In this document: one piece after another, positions 9,001 to 16,517 of the stretch
Position numbering within the stretch: position 1 is the first letter of the stretch
Layout of the letters: each line of letters opens with the position of its first letter
Assembly: GCA_027592035.1 (NCBI GenBank)
Contig: JAQCIK010000020.1
Span: 1-37,316 of the forward strand
Length of the DNA stretch: 37,316 bases
Origin: Casp-actino8 sp001510455
GTDB taxonomy: Bacteria > Actinomycetota > Acidimicrobiia > Acidimicrobiales > Ilumatobacteraceae
Direction of reading: 5' to 3'
Program-made: the position numbers and the translations under genes
The notes under the pieces: generated by a model
The model's input: the letters and a program-made list of their open reading frames with translations, nothing else
The model's database searches: none
Told to the model about the DNA's origin: nothing

Positions 9001-9376
9001 TTCCGACAAGCCAGCCGGCATCGTCGTCGCCAAACACTTGCGTCAACTGGGTTTCCTCGTCGCAGCCACTCGCGGAACCGCCGACTATCTCGCTCGTTTC
9101 GGACTCGCTGTCGATCGCACGGTCGACAAGGTCAGCGAACAGGCCGGTGAGACAGCGGTCGATCTCATCGCCGGTGGTGCGATTTCGTTCGTCATCAACA
9201 CTCCGCAGGGTCGGGGTGGTCGAACGGACGGTGAGGCCATTCGCAAAGCTGCCAACATGTATCGCGTGCCGTCGGTGACCACCGTGGAAGCCGCGTTGGC
9301 CGCCGTACGTGGTCTGGCCGAACAGTGGGATCACCCGATCGACGTGTGCAGTCTGCAGGAGCATCACGGGCGATGA
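6089..9376 (+). CDS. carB: carbamoyl phosphate synthase large subunit
   Basis: Makes carbamoyl phosphate from bicarbonate, ammonia from CarA, and two ATP. Its 1095 aa hold two homologous halves: each begins with a GSGP-N/I-GQ-EFDY block (ILIIGSGPIVIGQACEFDY near residue 10; VVILGSGPNRIGQGIEFDY near 565) followed by an ATP-grasp domain. The C-terminal MGS-like allosteric domain is at about 955-1085 (FLSLADSDKPAG...INTPQGRGGRTDGE), where UMP and ornithine act in characterised enzymes. It overlaps carA (TGATG) and pyrD (ATGA). Its product feeds both PyrB and ArgF in this window. Confidence 0.97.
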   Translation: MPRRDDLSSILIIGSGPIVIGQACEFDYSGTQACRVLKDEGYRVILANSNPATIMTDPDFAHRTYIEPLTWEVVARIIERERPDAVLPTLGGQTGLNTAMALFERGLVGVPGTPELIGANAEAIATAEDREKFKEAMIEIGLSVPRSGIAHTVDEARGVMAEIGLPVIIRPAYILGGRGTGIASTADEFERLARLGLEASPISEILIEKSIAGWKEYELEVMRDRADNCVIICSIENFDPMGVHTGDSITVAPAQTLSDVEYQRMRDAAFACIRRVGVETGGSNVQFAVDPSTGEQVVIEMNPRVSRSSALASKATGFPIAKIAAKLAIGYTLDEIPNDITRMTPASFEPTIDYVVTKIPRWAFEKLPGTSGVLGTQMQSVGEVMSIGRTFPESLQKALRSLEQGRAGLNADAAEKQFDDLSDDDLLARIAIPTPERIFQIGELLRRGLSIEAIHEACRVDPWFLDQMSILIEERLRIETMSIDTLEPRHWKRIKRLGFSDAQLAHLWARNEDEVRAARVAAGVLPTYKTVDTCSAEFAAETPYHYSTYEDESEIRESDRPRVVILGSGPNRIGQGIEFDYCCVHASFALRDAGFETVMVNCNPETVSTDYDTSDRLYFEPLTKEDVMNVIEAETAASGGRSPKVIVSLGGQTPLKLSGQIPTELIAGTSPSSIDLAEDREKWNELCDRLRIPQPPGGTAVNLAEAEDIVARVGFPVLVRPSYVLGGRAMQIVHDRDHLARAMAELSGFGSLGKEGGLSAERPVLVDRFLEDATEVDVDAIRDHTGEVLIGGVMEHVEEAGVHSGDSACAIPPQTLPSWVVEVIRAYTEAIAEALDVRGLINVQYAVAGTNVFVIEANPRASRTVPFVAKATGVPLAKVATRVMLGATLAELRSEGLLVDSVLDGGRVAIKEAVLPFNRFPEVDTALGPEMRSTGEVMGIDSSFGRAFYKAELAAGTVLPNSGTVFLSLADSDKPAGIVVAKHLRQLGFLVAATRGTADYLARFGLAVDRTVDKVSEQAGETAVDLIAGGAISFVINTPQGRGGRTDGEAIRKAANMYRVPSVTTVEAALAAVRGLAEQWDHPIDVCSLQEHHGR

Positions 9377-10320
9377 CGTTCGGCGACGTTGACACGCGTG
9401 TGCGAGTCGGCTCGGTCGAACTCGCACACGCCGTCATGACGGCGTCGGGAACTTCGGGGCACGGTGCCGAACTCGGCCATTACTTCCCCCTGTCCGAACT
9501 CGGGGCAGTGGTGGTGAAGTCGTTGTCGGTCATGCCGTGGGCCGGTAACCCGTCACCGCGACTGCATCCTCTGCCGCACGGAATGATCAATGCCGTGGGT
9601 CTCCAGGGGCCCGGAGTCTCGGCGTGGTTCGACGAGCACCTTGATCAGCTCGCCCGCCACGGAGCCCGCACTGTCATCAGTTTGTGGGGGAGAAGTGTCG
9701 ACGAGTACCGACGGGCGGCCGAGATCGTCGCCTCACGGCTCGCGGCATCGGATGCCGACCATGTGGTCTCGGTCGAGGTCAACTTGTCGTGTCCGAATCT
9801 CGAAGGACGCCGAGGCATCTTCGCTCACGACGCGACACTGTCGGCCGAAGTCGTGGACGCGTGTCTGCCGGTCGGTCGTCCCCTGTGGGCCAAGTTGAGT
9901 CCGAACACCGATCGATTGGTCGAGGTGGCCTCGGCTGTGCACGCAGCCGGAGCCGAGGCGGTGACCCTCGTGAACACGGTCGTGGGTCTCGTTCTCGACG
10001 ATGCCGGTGATCCGGTGCTCGGCAACGGCGGTGGAGGCCTGTCGGGGCCGATGATCCACCCGGTCGCCGTTCGCGCCGTCTCCGATGTTCGCGAGGGGTG
10101 TCCCGATCTCCCCATCGTCGGGGTGGGCGGGGTCTCGTCAGGAGCCACGGCGGCGGCCCTGATGAGGGCTGGAGCGGCGGCCGTGCAGGTGGGAACGGCG
10201 TCTTTCGCCGACCCTCGGGCGCCGAAAATGGTGGCCGATGATCTCGAGAAATGGGCTCGTGAACAGGGGTTTTCTCGCCTGAGCGACATCACGGGAGCGC
10301 GGCGACGCCCCTCGTCGTGA
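9373..10320 (+). CDS. pyrD: dihydroorotate dehydrogenase, class 1 catalytic subunit
   Basis: Oxidises dihydroorotate to orotate with FMN. The motif VNLSCPN carries the class 1 catalytic cysteine (Cys140); class 2 quinone-linked enzymes have serine there and a membrane-associated N-terminal extension, which this 315-aa protein lacks. The C-terminal FMN-phosphate region is GVGGVSSGATAAALMRAGAAAVQVGTA in two parts. Class 1B enzymes usually pair with the iron-sulfur subunit PyrK; no pyrK is nearby, so class 1A versus 1B is undecided. The ATGA overlap with carB puts it in the carAB transcript. pyrF, often next in this order, is absent. Confidence 0.9.
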   Translation: MTFGDVDTRVRVGSVELAHAVMTASGTSGHGAELGHYFPLSELGAVVVKSLSVMPWAGNPSPRLHPLPHGMINAVGLQGPGVSAWFDEHLDQLARHGARTVISLWGRSVDEYRRAAEIVASRLAASDADHVVSVEVNLSCPNLEGRRGIFAHDATLSAEVVDACLPVGRPLWAKLSPNTDRLVEVASAVHAAGAEAVTLVNTVVGLVLDDAGDPVLGNGGGGLSGPMIHPVAVRAVSDVREGCPDLPIVGVGGVSSGATAAALMRAGAAAVQVGTASFADPRAPKMVADDLEKWAREQGFSRLSDITGARRRPSS

Positions 10321-10363
10321 TTTCTTCGGGCCGACTATCCACCAGCACCCGCCTGACCAGGAG

Positions 10364-10369
10364 TAAGTT
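10364..10369 (+). promoter_or_regulatory. possible -10 of mihF (leaderless candidate)
   Basis: TAAGTT ends 6 nt before the mihF ATG, in the 55-bp gap after pyrD, and would start transcription at the ATG. A competing reading is an AGGAG Shine-Dalgarno (10359-10363) 12 nt from the ATG, which is a long spacing. No clear -35 is visible. Confidence 0.35.
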
Positions 10370-10375
10370 TCGCCC

Positions 10376-10687
10376 ATGGCAACACCTCCGCAACTCACAC
10401 CCGAACAGCGCGCGGCGGCGCTGGCCAAAGCTGCTGAAGCTCGGGCCGCTCGTGCCGCGATCAAGGTCCAGCTGAAGCAAGGCACCCTCACGGTGGCCGA
10501 TGCTCTGGCGTCCTCCGATCCCAACGTGGGCAAGTTGAAGGTCGTTTCGCTCCTCGAGAGCTTGCCCGGTCTTGGCAAGGTCAAGGCCCGCAAGATCATG
10601 GAAGAGGTCGGGATCGCCGACAACCGCAAGATCCAGGGTCTCGGCGCTCAGCAGAAGAAGACCCTGCTCGAACACCTCGACAAGTGA
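10376..10687 (+). CDS. mihF: integration host factor, actinobacterial type
   Basis: Small nucleoid-associated DNA-binding protein characteristic of Actinomycetota, essential in mycobacteria. The 103-aa chain has a long basic, Ala-rich N-terminal helix (PEQRAAALAKAAEARAARAA) and a C-terminal helix-two-turns-helix DNA-binding segment, LPGLGKVKARKIMEEVGI (about 63-80). Its place directly before gmk, rpoZ and coaBC is the conserved actinobacterial order. It has no sequence relation to the HU/IHF fold. The stop overlaps the gmk start (TGATG). Confidence 0.95.
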   Translation: MATPPQLTPEQRAAALAKAAEARAARAAIKVQLKQGTLTVADALASSDPNVGKLKVVSLLESLPGLGKVKARKIMEEVGIADNRKIQGLGAQQKKTLLEHLDK

Positions 10688-11277
10688 TGTCGGGGGTCGA
10701 TTCCGACCCGCTAACCCGACATCGCCCACTGATCATCATCGTGTCCGGCCCCGGAGGGGTCGGGAAAGGCACCATCGTCGACGCCCTGGTGGCGCGCGAT
10801 CCGGAGTTGTTGTTGAGCCGATCGTGGACGACACGGGATCAGCGGCCCGGAGAACGTGACGATGCGTACGTCTTCGTGTCTCGTGAGGAGTTCCTGGCTC
10901 GCCGAGAGGCCGACGGGTTCCTGGAGTGGACCGAATTTCTCGGCAACTTCTACGGCACGCCGCAACCCGATCCGTCCTCGGCCCGCGACCTGGTGCTGGA
11001 GATCGAGGTGGACGGAGCCCAGCAGGTGAAATCCCGTTTTCCCGACTCGGTCCTCATCTTCGTGTTACCCCCGTCGCGTGACGAACAGCGTCGTCGGCTC
11101 GTCGGGCGAGGAGACCCTGACGACAAGGTGCAGGCCCGGCTGCGAAAGGCCGAGGACGAGGAACCGGTGGGTCGGGCTCTCGCCGATCACGTCGTCGTGA
11201 ACGACGAATTGGAGCGGACCGTGGCCGAGATGCTGCAGATCATCGAGGCCCGACGCATTGGCGGGGGACGGGGCTAG
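10687..11277 (+). CDS. gmk: guanylate kinase
   Basis: Phosphorylates GMP to GDP with ATP. The P-loop GPGGVGKGT is at residues 21-29, where the usual final GK-S/T-T is here GKGT as in many guanylate kinases. The GMP-binding region SRSWTTRDQRPGERD and FLEWTEFLGNFYGTP follow. The ATG at 10687 overlaps the mihF stop; a GTG one codon earlier (10684) is equally possible. No Shine-Dalgarno is visible, so translation is probably coupled to mihF. Length 196 aa is normal. Confidence 0.95.
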   Translation: MSGVDSDPLTRHRPLIIIVSGPGGVGKGTIVDALVARDPELLLSRSWTTRDQRPGERDDAYVFVSREEFLARREADGFLEWTEFLGNFYGTPQPDPSSARDLVLEIEVDGAQQVKSRFPDSVLIFVLPPSRDEQRRRLVGRGDPDDKVQARLRKAEDEEPVGRALADHVVVNDELERTVAEMLQIIEARRIGGGRG

Positions 11278-11324
11278 CCTCACGCTCGACAGTTTTCGTA
11301 GCCATCTCGAAGAACGGTGCCCCG

Positions 11325-11666
11325 GTGACGACCAACGACTCGATGACCAATCCCGCCCTCGAAGGTTTGCTCGACAAGGTCGACTCCAAGTTCAGCCTGG
11401 TCACGCTGGCGGCCAGTCGGTCACGTCAGTTGCAGGACTACTACCTGGGCGTCACCTCGTCGAAGTCGATTCCGCCTCAGGTGCCGTCGCTACGCAAACT
11501 CCTGAGCCTCAGCTTCGAAGAGATCGCGGCCGGCAAGATCGTCCGTATCTCCGGTGACGAAGTTCGCGAACGTGAAGCCGCCGAAGCGGCTGCGCTCGCC
11601 GATGCCGAAGCCGCCGAGTTGGCGCTGCTCGCCGATTCCGATGCTCCCGAGGGTGACGACGCCTGA
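11325..11666 (+). CDS. rpoZ: RNA polymerase omega subunit
   Basis: Omega supports assembly and stability of RNA polymerase by clamping the beta-prime subunit. The core lies at about 11-75: LEGLLDKVDSKFSLVTLAA, RQLQDYY, PSLRKLLSLSFEEIAAGKI. The C-terminal ~35 residues are an acidic, Ala/Glu-rich low-complexity tail. The GTG at 11325 is chosen; ATG at 11343 would drop six non-conserved residues. No Shine-Dalgarno is apparent. A TAGCCT hexamer at 11275-11280, overlapping the gmk stop, may be a -10 for this gene. Its place between gmk and coaBC is conserved. Confidence 0.93.
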   Translation: MTTNDSMTNPALEGLLDKVDSKFSLVTLAASRSRQLQDYYLGVTSSKSIPPQVPSLRKLLSLSFEEIAAGKIVRISGDEVREREAAEAAALADAEAAELALLADSDAPEGDDA

Positions 11667-11685
11667 CGCGTCGCCACGTCCAGTC

Positions 11686-12879
11686 ATGACACGACCGTTG
11701 TCGGGTCGTCGCATCGTTCTCGGTGTGAGTGGCGGAATCGCCGCCTACAAAGCGGTTGAAATCTGTCGTCGTCTCGTCGATCTCGGCGCTCATGTCGTCC
11801 CGGTGATGACGTCGGGTGCCGACAAGTTCATCGGGCGGACCACCTTGTCGGCTCTGGCGAGCGAACCGGTTCAGACCTCGTTGTGGGACGAGGCGTCTCC
11901 CATTCCGCACACCAAACTCGGTCAGAACGCCGATCTCGTTCTCGTCGCGCCCGCCACGGCGCGCGTGATCGCTGGTTACGCACACGGCCTGTCGACCGAT
12001 CTCCTCACCAATGTCCTCATTGCGACTCGGGCCCCGGTCGTGGTGTGTCCGGCCATGCACACCGAGATGTGGGAGCACCCGGCCGTCCAGGACAACATTG
12101 CACTGTTGCGTCGTCGGGGTGTGCACGTGGTCGAACCCGAGGAAGGTCGTCTGGCCGGTGGTGACTCGGGGAAGGGTCGACTGGCGGCTCCCGATGTCGT
12201 GGTCGATGCCGTGCGGCGAGTGCTCGGTCCCCGAGATCTCGAGGGCCGCTCGATCGTCGTCTCGGCGGGTGGAACGCGCGAGCCGATCGATGCCGTGCGC
12301 GTGATCGCCAATCGATCGAGCGGAAAGCAGGGCTATGCCGTGGCCGAGGAGGCCGTTCGTCGTGGAGCGTCGGTCACCTTGGTCACCACGGTCGATCGAG
12401 AGGCTCCGGCCGGTGTGCACGTGATCGAGGTCGAGACGGCGGCCGAGATGCAGGCGGCGCTCGACGAGCGGACCCGCGATGCCGATGTGGTCGTCATGGC
12501 GGCGGCGGTCGCCGACTTCCGGCCGATTCGCTGCGAATCCGGGAAGATCAAGAAGGACCTCGGTGTACCCGACATTCGACTCGAGCCGACCCCCGACATC
12601 TTGGGCTCGCTCGGAGCTCGTAAAGCACCCGGTCAGATCCTGGTGGGCTTCGCAGCCGAGACGTCCGACCTCATCGAGAACGCCACGTCGAAGATGAGAC
12701 GCAAGAATCTCGATCTCATGGTCGCGAACGACGTGTCGGCTCCGGGAGTCGGTTTCCAGCACGACACGAACGCAGTTACCTTCCTGCGGCCCGATGAGCC
12801 TCTAGAGTCGCATCCGTTGAGCGACAAGCGGGACATCGCCCGGGCGTTGCTCGACATCGTTGCTCGACTTCTCGCCTGA
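11686..12879 (+). CDS. coaBC: bifunctional phosphopantothenoylcysteine decarboxylase / phosphopantothenate-cysteine ligase
   Basis: Carries out two consecutive steps of coenzyme A synthesis. The N-terminal FMN-dependent CoaC domain has GVSGGIAAYKAVE, the active-site His in IPHTKLG, and PAMHTEMW in place of the classical PAMNxxMW. The C-terminal CoaB domain has SAGGTREPIDAVR, NRSSGKQGYA, AAAVADFRP and KIKKDLG. The substrate-loop motif reads LAGGDSGKGRL, so the cysteine of the E. coli LACGD motif is glycine; mycobacterial CoaBC also lacks it. The ATG at 11686 is selected because the frame to its left overlaps rpoZ without conserved sequence. Length 397 aa. Confidence 0.94.
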   Translation: MTRPLSGRRIVLGVSGGIAAYKAVEICRRLVDLGAHVVPVMTSGADKFIGRTTLSALASEPVQTSLWDEASPIPHTKLGQNADLVLVAPATARVIAGYAHGLSTDLLTNVLIATRAPVVVCPAMHTEMWEHPAVQDNIALLRRRGVHVVEPEEGRLAGGDSGKGRLAAPDVVVDAVRRVLGPRDLEGRSIVVSAGGTREPIDAVRVIANRSSGKQGYAVAEEAVRRGASVTLVTTVDREAPAGVHVIEVETAAEMQAALDERTRDADVVVMAAAVADFRPIRCESGKIKKDLGVPDIRLEPTPDILGSLGARKAPGQILVGFAAETSDLIENATSKMRRKNLDLMVANDVSAPGVGFQHDTNAVTFLRPDEPLESHPLSDKRDIARALLDIVARLLA

Positions 12880-12931
12880 CGGCGGGCGGTCGTCGACACC
12901 GACCGACAGCCCGACACGTATGGGGAGTTTC

Positions 12932-14125
12932 ATGAGCCGCCACTGGACGTTCACCTCGGAAAGTGTGACCGAGGGTCACCCCGACAAGATGGCCGATCAG
13001 ATCTCCGACGGCGTTCTGGACGCGATCCTGGCCAAGGATCCGCACGCGCGAGTCGCGTGCGAGACGTTGGTGACGACGGGGCTGTGTTTGGTGTCCGGTG
13101 AGATCACGACCGGTGAGTACATCGAGATTCCCGACATCGCCCGCAACGTCATTCGCGAAATCGGTTACGACAACGCCGAATTCGGTTTCGACGGCAAGAC
13201 CTGCGGAGTGCTGGTGGCCCTCGACGCTCAGAGCCCCGACATCGCGCAAGGGGTCGATCGCAGCGAGGAAGTGCGCGGCCGTTCCGGAAGTGACGACCTC
13301 GATCTGCAGGGCGCGGGTGACCAGGGAATGATGTTCGGCTATGCGTGCAATGAGACACCGTCGCTCATGCCGCTGCCGATTCATCTCGCCCATCGCTTGG
13401 CCGAACGTTTGACCGACGCTCGTAAGTCGGGCCAGATTCCGTACCTTCGTCCCGACGGCAAGACGCAGGTGACATTCGATTACGAAGACGGTCGCCCGGT
13501 TCGGCTCCGGACGGTTCTGGTGTCGACTCAACACCACGATGGCATCGATCGCGATTCGGTGATTCGCCCCGATCTCATCGAGCAGGTGATTCGTCCCGTG
13601 ATCCCCGAAGAGTTCGCCGACGACGACTACTCGGTGTTCGTCAACCCGACCGGCAAGTTCGTGCTCGGTGGACCGCACGCCGACACCGGACTGACGGGTC
13701 GCAAGATCATCGTCGACACCTACGGCGGTATGGGACGTCACGGTGGTGGTGCCTTCAGTGGCAAGGATCCGAGCAAAGTCGATCGATCGGCGGCGTACGC
13801 GGCGCGTTGGGTCGCCAAGCACGTGGTGGCATCGGGTGCCGCCGAGCGTTGCGAGGTGCAGGTGGCCTACGCGATCGGAATGTCGCATCCGGTCAGCATT
13901 CTCGTCGAGACCTTCGGAACCGAGAAGGTCGCCGTCGAGAAGATCGAGGCCGCCGTGCGGTCCACGTTCGACCTTCGTCCGGCCGCCATCGTGCGCGACC
14001 TGAAGTTGAAGCGACCGATTTACCGTCAGACGGCGGCCTACGGTCACTTCGGACGTGAGCTCCCCGATTTCGAGTGGGAGTCCTTGTCCCGTCTCGCCGA
14101 CTTCACGTCGGCCCTCGGTCTCTGA
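12932..14125 (+). CDS. metK: S-adenosylmethionine synthetase
   Basis: Forms S-adenosylmethionine from methionine and ATP. The N-terminus is canonical (SRHWTFTSESVTEGHPDKMADQ, GHPDK at residues 15-19), followed by GAGDQGMMFGYA and the glycine-rich signature GGGAFSGKDPSKVDRS. Length 397 aa is typical. The ATG at 12932 is chosen for its GGGGAG Shine-Dalgarno (12922-12927); an in-frame ATG at 12920 would add four residues without an RBS. A TCTAGAGT element inside coaBC (12791-12798) resembles the pyrR -10 and might drive it. The 52-bp gap upstream shows no SAM riboswitch fold that I can recognise. Confidence 0.96.
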   Translation: MSRHWTFTSESVTEGHPDKMADQISDGVLDAILAKDPHARVACETLVTTGLCLVSGEITTGEYIEIPDIARNVIREIGYDNAEFGFDGKTCGVLVALDAQSPDIAQGVDRSEEVRGRSGSDDLDLQGAGDQGMMFGYACNETPSLMPLPIHLAHRLAERLTDARKSGQIPYLRPDGKTQVTFDYEDGRPVRLRTVLVSTQHHDGIDRDSVIRPDLIEQVIRPVIPEEFADDDYSVFVNPTGKFVLGGPHADTGLTGRKIIVDTYGGMGRHGGGAFSGKDPSKVDRSAAYAARWVAKHVVASGAAERCEVQVAYAIGMSHPVSILVETFGTEKVAVEKIEAAVRSTFDLRPAAIVRDLKLKRPIYRQTAAYGHFGRELPDFEWESLSRLADFTSALGL

Positions 14126-15888
14126 GTCCTCTGGGACGCGTTGCGCGCATCGTTCCCGACGTCACGGGAATCGACAAGACCTTCGACTATCTCGTCCCCG
14201 ATGAACTGATCGATGTCGTCGAACTCGGCTCGAGGATTCGAGTCTCGTTGCACGGGCGTCGAGTCGGAGGTTGGGTCGTCGAACTGGCGGGAGCTTCGGA
14301 CGAAGTGTCGTCCGACGCTTTGAAGCCCATTGCGAAATCGAGTGGAATCGGACCGAGTGCCGACCTGATCGATCTGGCTCGCTGGGCGTCGTGGCGTTGG
14401 TGTGCCGGTCGCTTGCGCCCCTTCCTCCTGGTGTCCTCGCCGCCGGTGGTCGTTCATCGGCCGGCCACACCTCGACGAACGGCGGTTCGCGTCGAACCGA
14501 CATCACCGGCCACGACGGCACTCATTGCCAACGGGGGAGGTGTTCTGCGACTTCCACCGACGGCTGATCACCTGCCGTCGGTTCTGTCGGCGGCCCGAGT
14601 CGGCCCCACGCTCGTGGTGTGTCCCTCGGTCGACATGGCACGAGTCCTGTCGCATCGGGTACGCCGCACGGGCGTCTCGGTGGCGCTCTTACCCGAGGAT
14701 TGGGCTCAGGCTCGGGGTGGTGTCGACGTGGTCATCGGAGCGCGTGGCGCGGCATTCGCGCCGTGCCCCGACATGGCGGTGGCACTGGTACTCGACGAGA
14801 ACGACGAGTCGTTGCAAGAGGAGCGATCGCCCACCTGGCACGCACGCGACGTGGTGATCGAACGTTGTCGTCGGACAGGCGCGGTTCCAGTACTGGTCTC
14901 GGCGACCCCGACGGTCGAGGCCTGGGTCGGCCTCGGACGACGTGGGGAAGGCGTCGCATCGCCGGGCACCGAACGTGAGACACGAGCCTGGCCGAGTGTC
15001 GAGGTGATCGATCGATCCGAGCAGGAGCCGTGGAAGAGGACCCTCGTCTCGTCGGAACTGATCGAGATTCTGCGGGACGAGCGACTCCGCGTGGCGTGCG
15101 TGATCAACACCAAAGGAATGGCTCGTCTCCTGGCCTGTCGGTCGTGTCGGGCGGTGGCCCGTTGCACCGAGTGCGACGGAGCCTTGGTGGAGTCGACCGA
15201 GGGAACACTGGAGTGTTCGCGATGTTCCACGACGCGGCCTCGACTGTGTGCGACGTGTGCGTCACGAGATCTGGCTCGGGTCAAGCCCGGCACGACTCGT
15301 CTGCGAGATGAACTCGAACGCGCGGCTCAACGTTCGGTGATCGAAGTGACGGCAGCCACGTCCGAAGTCGACGACTCGGCGGCCGATGTCTTCATCGGAA
15401 CCGAAGCAGTTCTTCATCGAGTTCGCCGCGTCGACGTGGTCGTGTTCCTCGACGTCGACTCCGAACTCCTCGCGCCGCGGTTTCGAGCCCGTGAACAAGT
15501 GTGGACACTGATGGCTCGCGCCGCCCGCCTCGTCGGACCATCGGGTCGACTTCTCCTGCAGACGACTCTCGTCGATCACGACACGATCCGATCACTCGCG
15601 GCCCTCGATCTCGACGGAGCAGCGGCGGCCGAATGGGAACGGCGGGTATCGCTCGCTCTGCCACCGATCAGCACCCTTGCAATCGTCGAAGGTGACGGTC
15701 TCGACGAATGTCGGTCCACCTTGTCGCTCCACGAAGGAATCGACGTCGGTCGCGTCGGGGATCGACTCGTCGTCAGAGCCCGTGACGCCACCACACTTGC
15801 TGACGCCTGGAGTGCCCTCCGTGCGGCCCGTGACAACGATCGCCGACTGCGTTCGCTCCGAATATCGGTCGATCCACCTCGGGTGTGA
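14074..15888 (+). CDS. priA: primosomal protein N' (PriA-like), helicase-degenerate
   Basis: Replication-restart protein family. The N-terminal 3'-DNA-binding domain begins at RVARIVPDVTGIDKTFDYLVP, and an 8-cysteine zinc region is in the middle (CRSCRAVARCTEC ... CSRCSTTRPRLCATC). The helicase core is decayed: no Walker A GxGKT (the region reads GGGVLRLPPTADHLP) and the DEEH box is DEND. Actinobacterial PriA proteins are known to lack a detectable helicase domain, so a structural loader role is likely. The start is uncertain: GTG at 14074 overlaps metK by 52 nt, and the only alternatives near the conserved N-terminus are CTG codons at 14122 and 14131. Length 604 aa from the GTG. Confidence 0.85.
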   Translation: MGVLVPSRRLHVGPRSLSPLGRVARIVPDVTGIDKTFDYLVPDELIDVVELGSRIRVSLHGRRVGGWVVELAGASDEVSSDALKPIAKSSGIGPSADLIDLARWASWRWCAGRLRPFLLVSSPPVVVHRPATPRRTAVRVEPTSPATTALIANGGGVLRLPPTADHLPSVLSAARVGPTLVVCPSVDMARVLSHRVRRTGVSVALLPEDWAQARGGVDVVIGARGAAFAPCPDMAVALVLDENDESLQEERSPTWHARDVVIERCRRTGAVPVLVSATPTVEAWVGLGRRGEGVASPGTERETRAWPSVEVIDRSEQEPWKRTLVSSELIEILRDERLRVACVINTKGMARLLACRSCRAVARCTECDGALVESTEGTLECSRCSTTRPRLCATCASRDLARVKPGTTRLRDELERAAQRSVIEVTAATSEVDDSAADVFIGTEAVLHRVRRVDVVVFLDVDSELLAPRFRAREQVWTLMARAARLVGPSGRLLLQTTLVDHDTIRSLAALDLDGAAAAEWERRVSLALPPISTLAIVEGDGLDECRSTLSLHEGIDVGRVGDRLVVRARDATTLADAWSALRAARDNDRRLRSLRISVDPPRV

Positions 15889-15893
15889 CGACG

Positions 15894-16496
15894 TCAGTGC
15901 GGCCGGCGCGGTGCGACTTCGAGAAGTCGATACCCGGCTCGTGATCCGAGTCGAGTCGTGGGAAAGCCCTCGGCGATGAGCCATCGTTGCAGTGAGTCGG
16001 ATCCCAGATTCTTCTGAACCACCAGAATGGCGTGTCCCGACGGTGTGAGACGGTCGAGCCATCGCACGAGCATGGCGTGTAGTTCTTCCTTGCCGACCTT
16101 GATCGGAGGGTTGCTCCAGATCACGTCGAATCGCAGCGAGTCGTCGACGTCATCGGGGGCCTTCACGTCGATGTTGGTGACCTCGAGGCGACGGGCATTG
16201 TCGACAGTGAGTTCACGCGCTCGTTCGTTCACGTCGACGGCGATCACGTGCGCGCCGGGTCGACGACGAGCGAGGACCAGCGAGATCGGCCCGGCACCAC
16301 ACCCGAGATCGAGAAAGGTCCCGCGGTCGGGCAAAGAGGGCGCGTCGGTGAGAAGAAATTTCGTGCCGGTGTCGAGACGACCGTGCGAGAACACGCCACG
16401 GTCGGTCCACATCTCGAAGGCGTCGTCGGGCAGGACGACCGTCACCGGCCGTCGATCGGAGGGTGTGTCGGGCGACTGGTCGAAATAGTGCGACAT
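15894..16496 (-). CDS. class I SAM-dependent methyltransferase, RsmC/RlmG-like small-domain type
   Basis: A 200-aa Rossmann-fold methyltransferase. The SAM-binding motif is FLDLGCGAGPISLVLARR, the acidic loop end is AVDVNERA, and the catalytic motif is SNPPIKVGKEELH, which fits N-methyltransferases acting on rRNA guanine (MTS domain). It matches only the C-terminal catalytic half of RsmC/RlmG; the longer N-terminal half is absent, as in many actinobacterial homologues. The ATG at 16496 is chosen because sequence further upstream overlaps def on the other strand. It converges on priA with a 5-nt gap and diverges from def across 21 bp. The precise rRNA target is unknown. Confidence 0.8.
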   Translation of the reverse strand: MSHYFDQSPDTPSDRRPVTVVLPDDAFEMWTDRGVFSHGRLDTGTKFLLTDAPSLPDRGTFLDLGCGAGPISLVLARRRPGAHVIAVDVNERARELTVDNARRLEVTNIDVKAPDDVDDSLRFDVIWSNPPIKVGKEELHAMLVRWLDRLTPSGHAILVVQKNLGSDSLQRWLIAEGFPTTRLGSRAGYRLLEVAPRRPH

Positions 16497-16504
16497 CTCG
16501 CAGT

Positions 16505-16510
16505 TAGCCT
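16505..16510 (+). promoter_or_regulatory. probable leaderless -10 of def
   Basis: TAGCCT lies 7 nt before the def ATG in the 21-bp gap between divergent genes. The stretch TAGCCTGACAGGTATG is nearly the same as TAGCGTGACAGGCGTG before hisG. No Shine-Dalgarno and no good -35 are visible, which suggests an mRNA that starts at or next to the start codon. Confidence 0.5.
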
Positions 16511-16517
16511 GACAGGT

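Noticed and set aside
12880..12931. SAM riboswitch before metK
   Set aside because: The 52-nt gap is too short and shows none of the SAM-I or SAM-II core.
12776..14047. 423-codon minus-strand frame over metK
   Set aside because: Composition typical of reverse-strand shadows; metK is certain.
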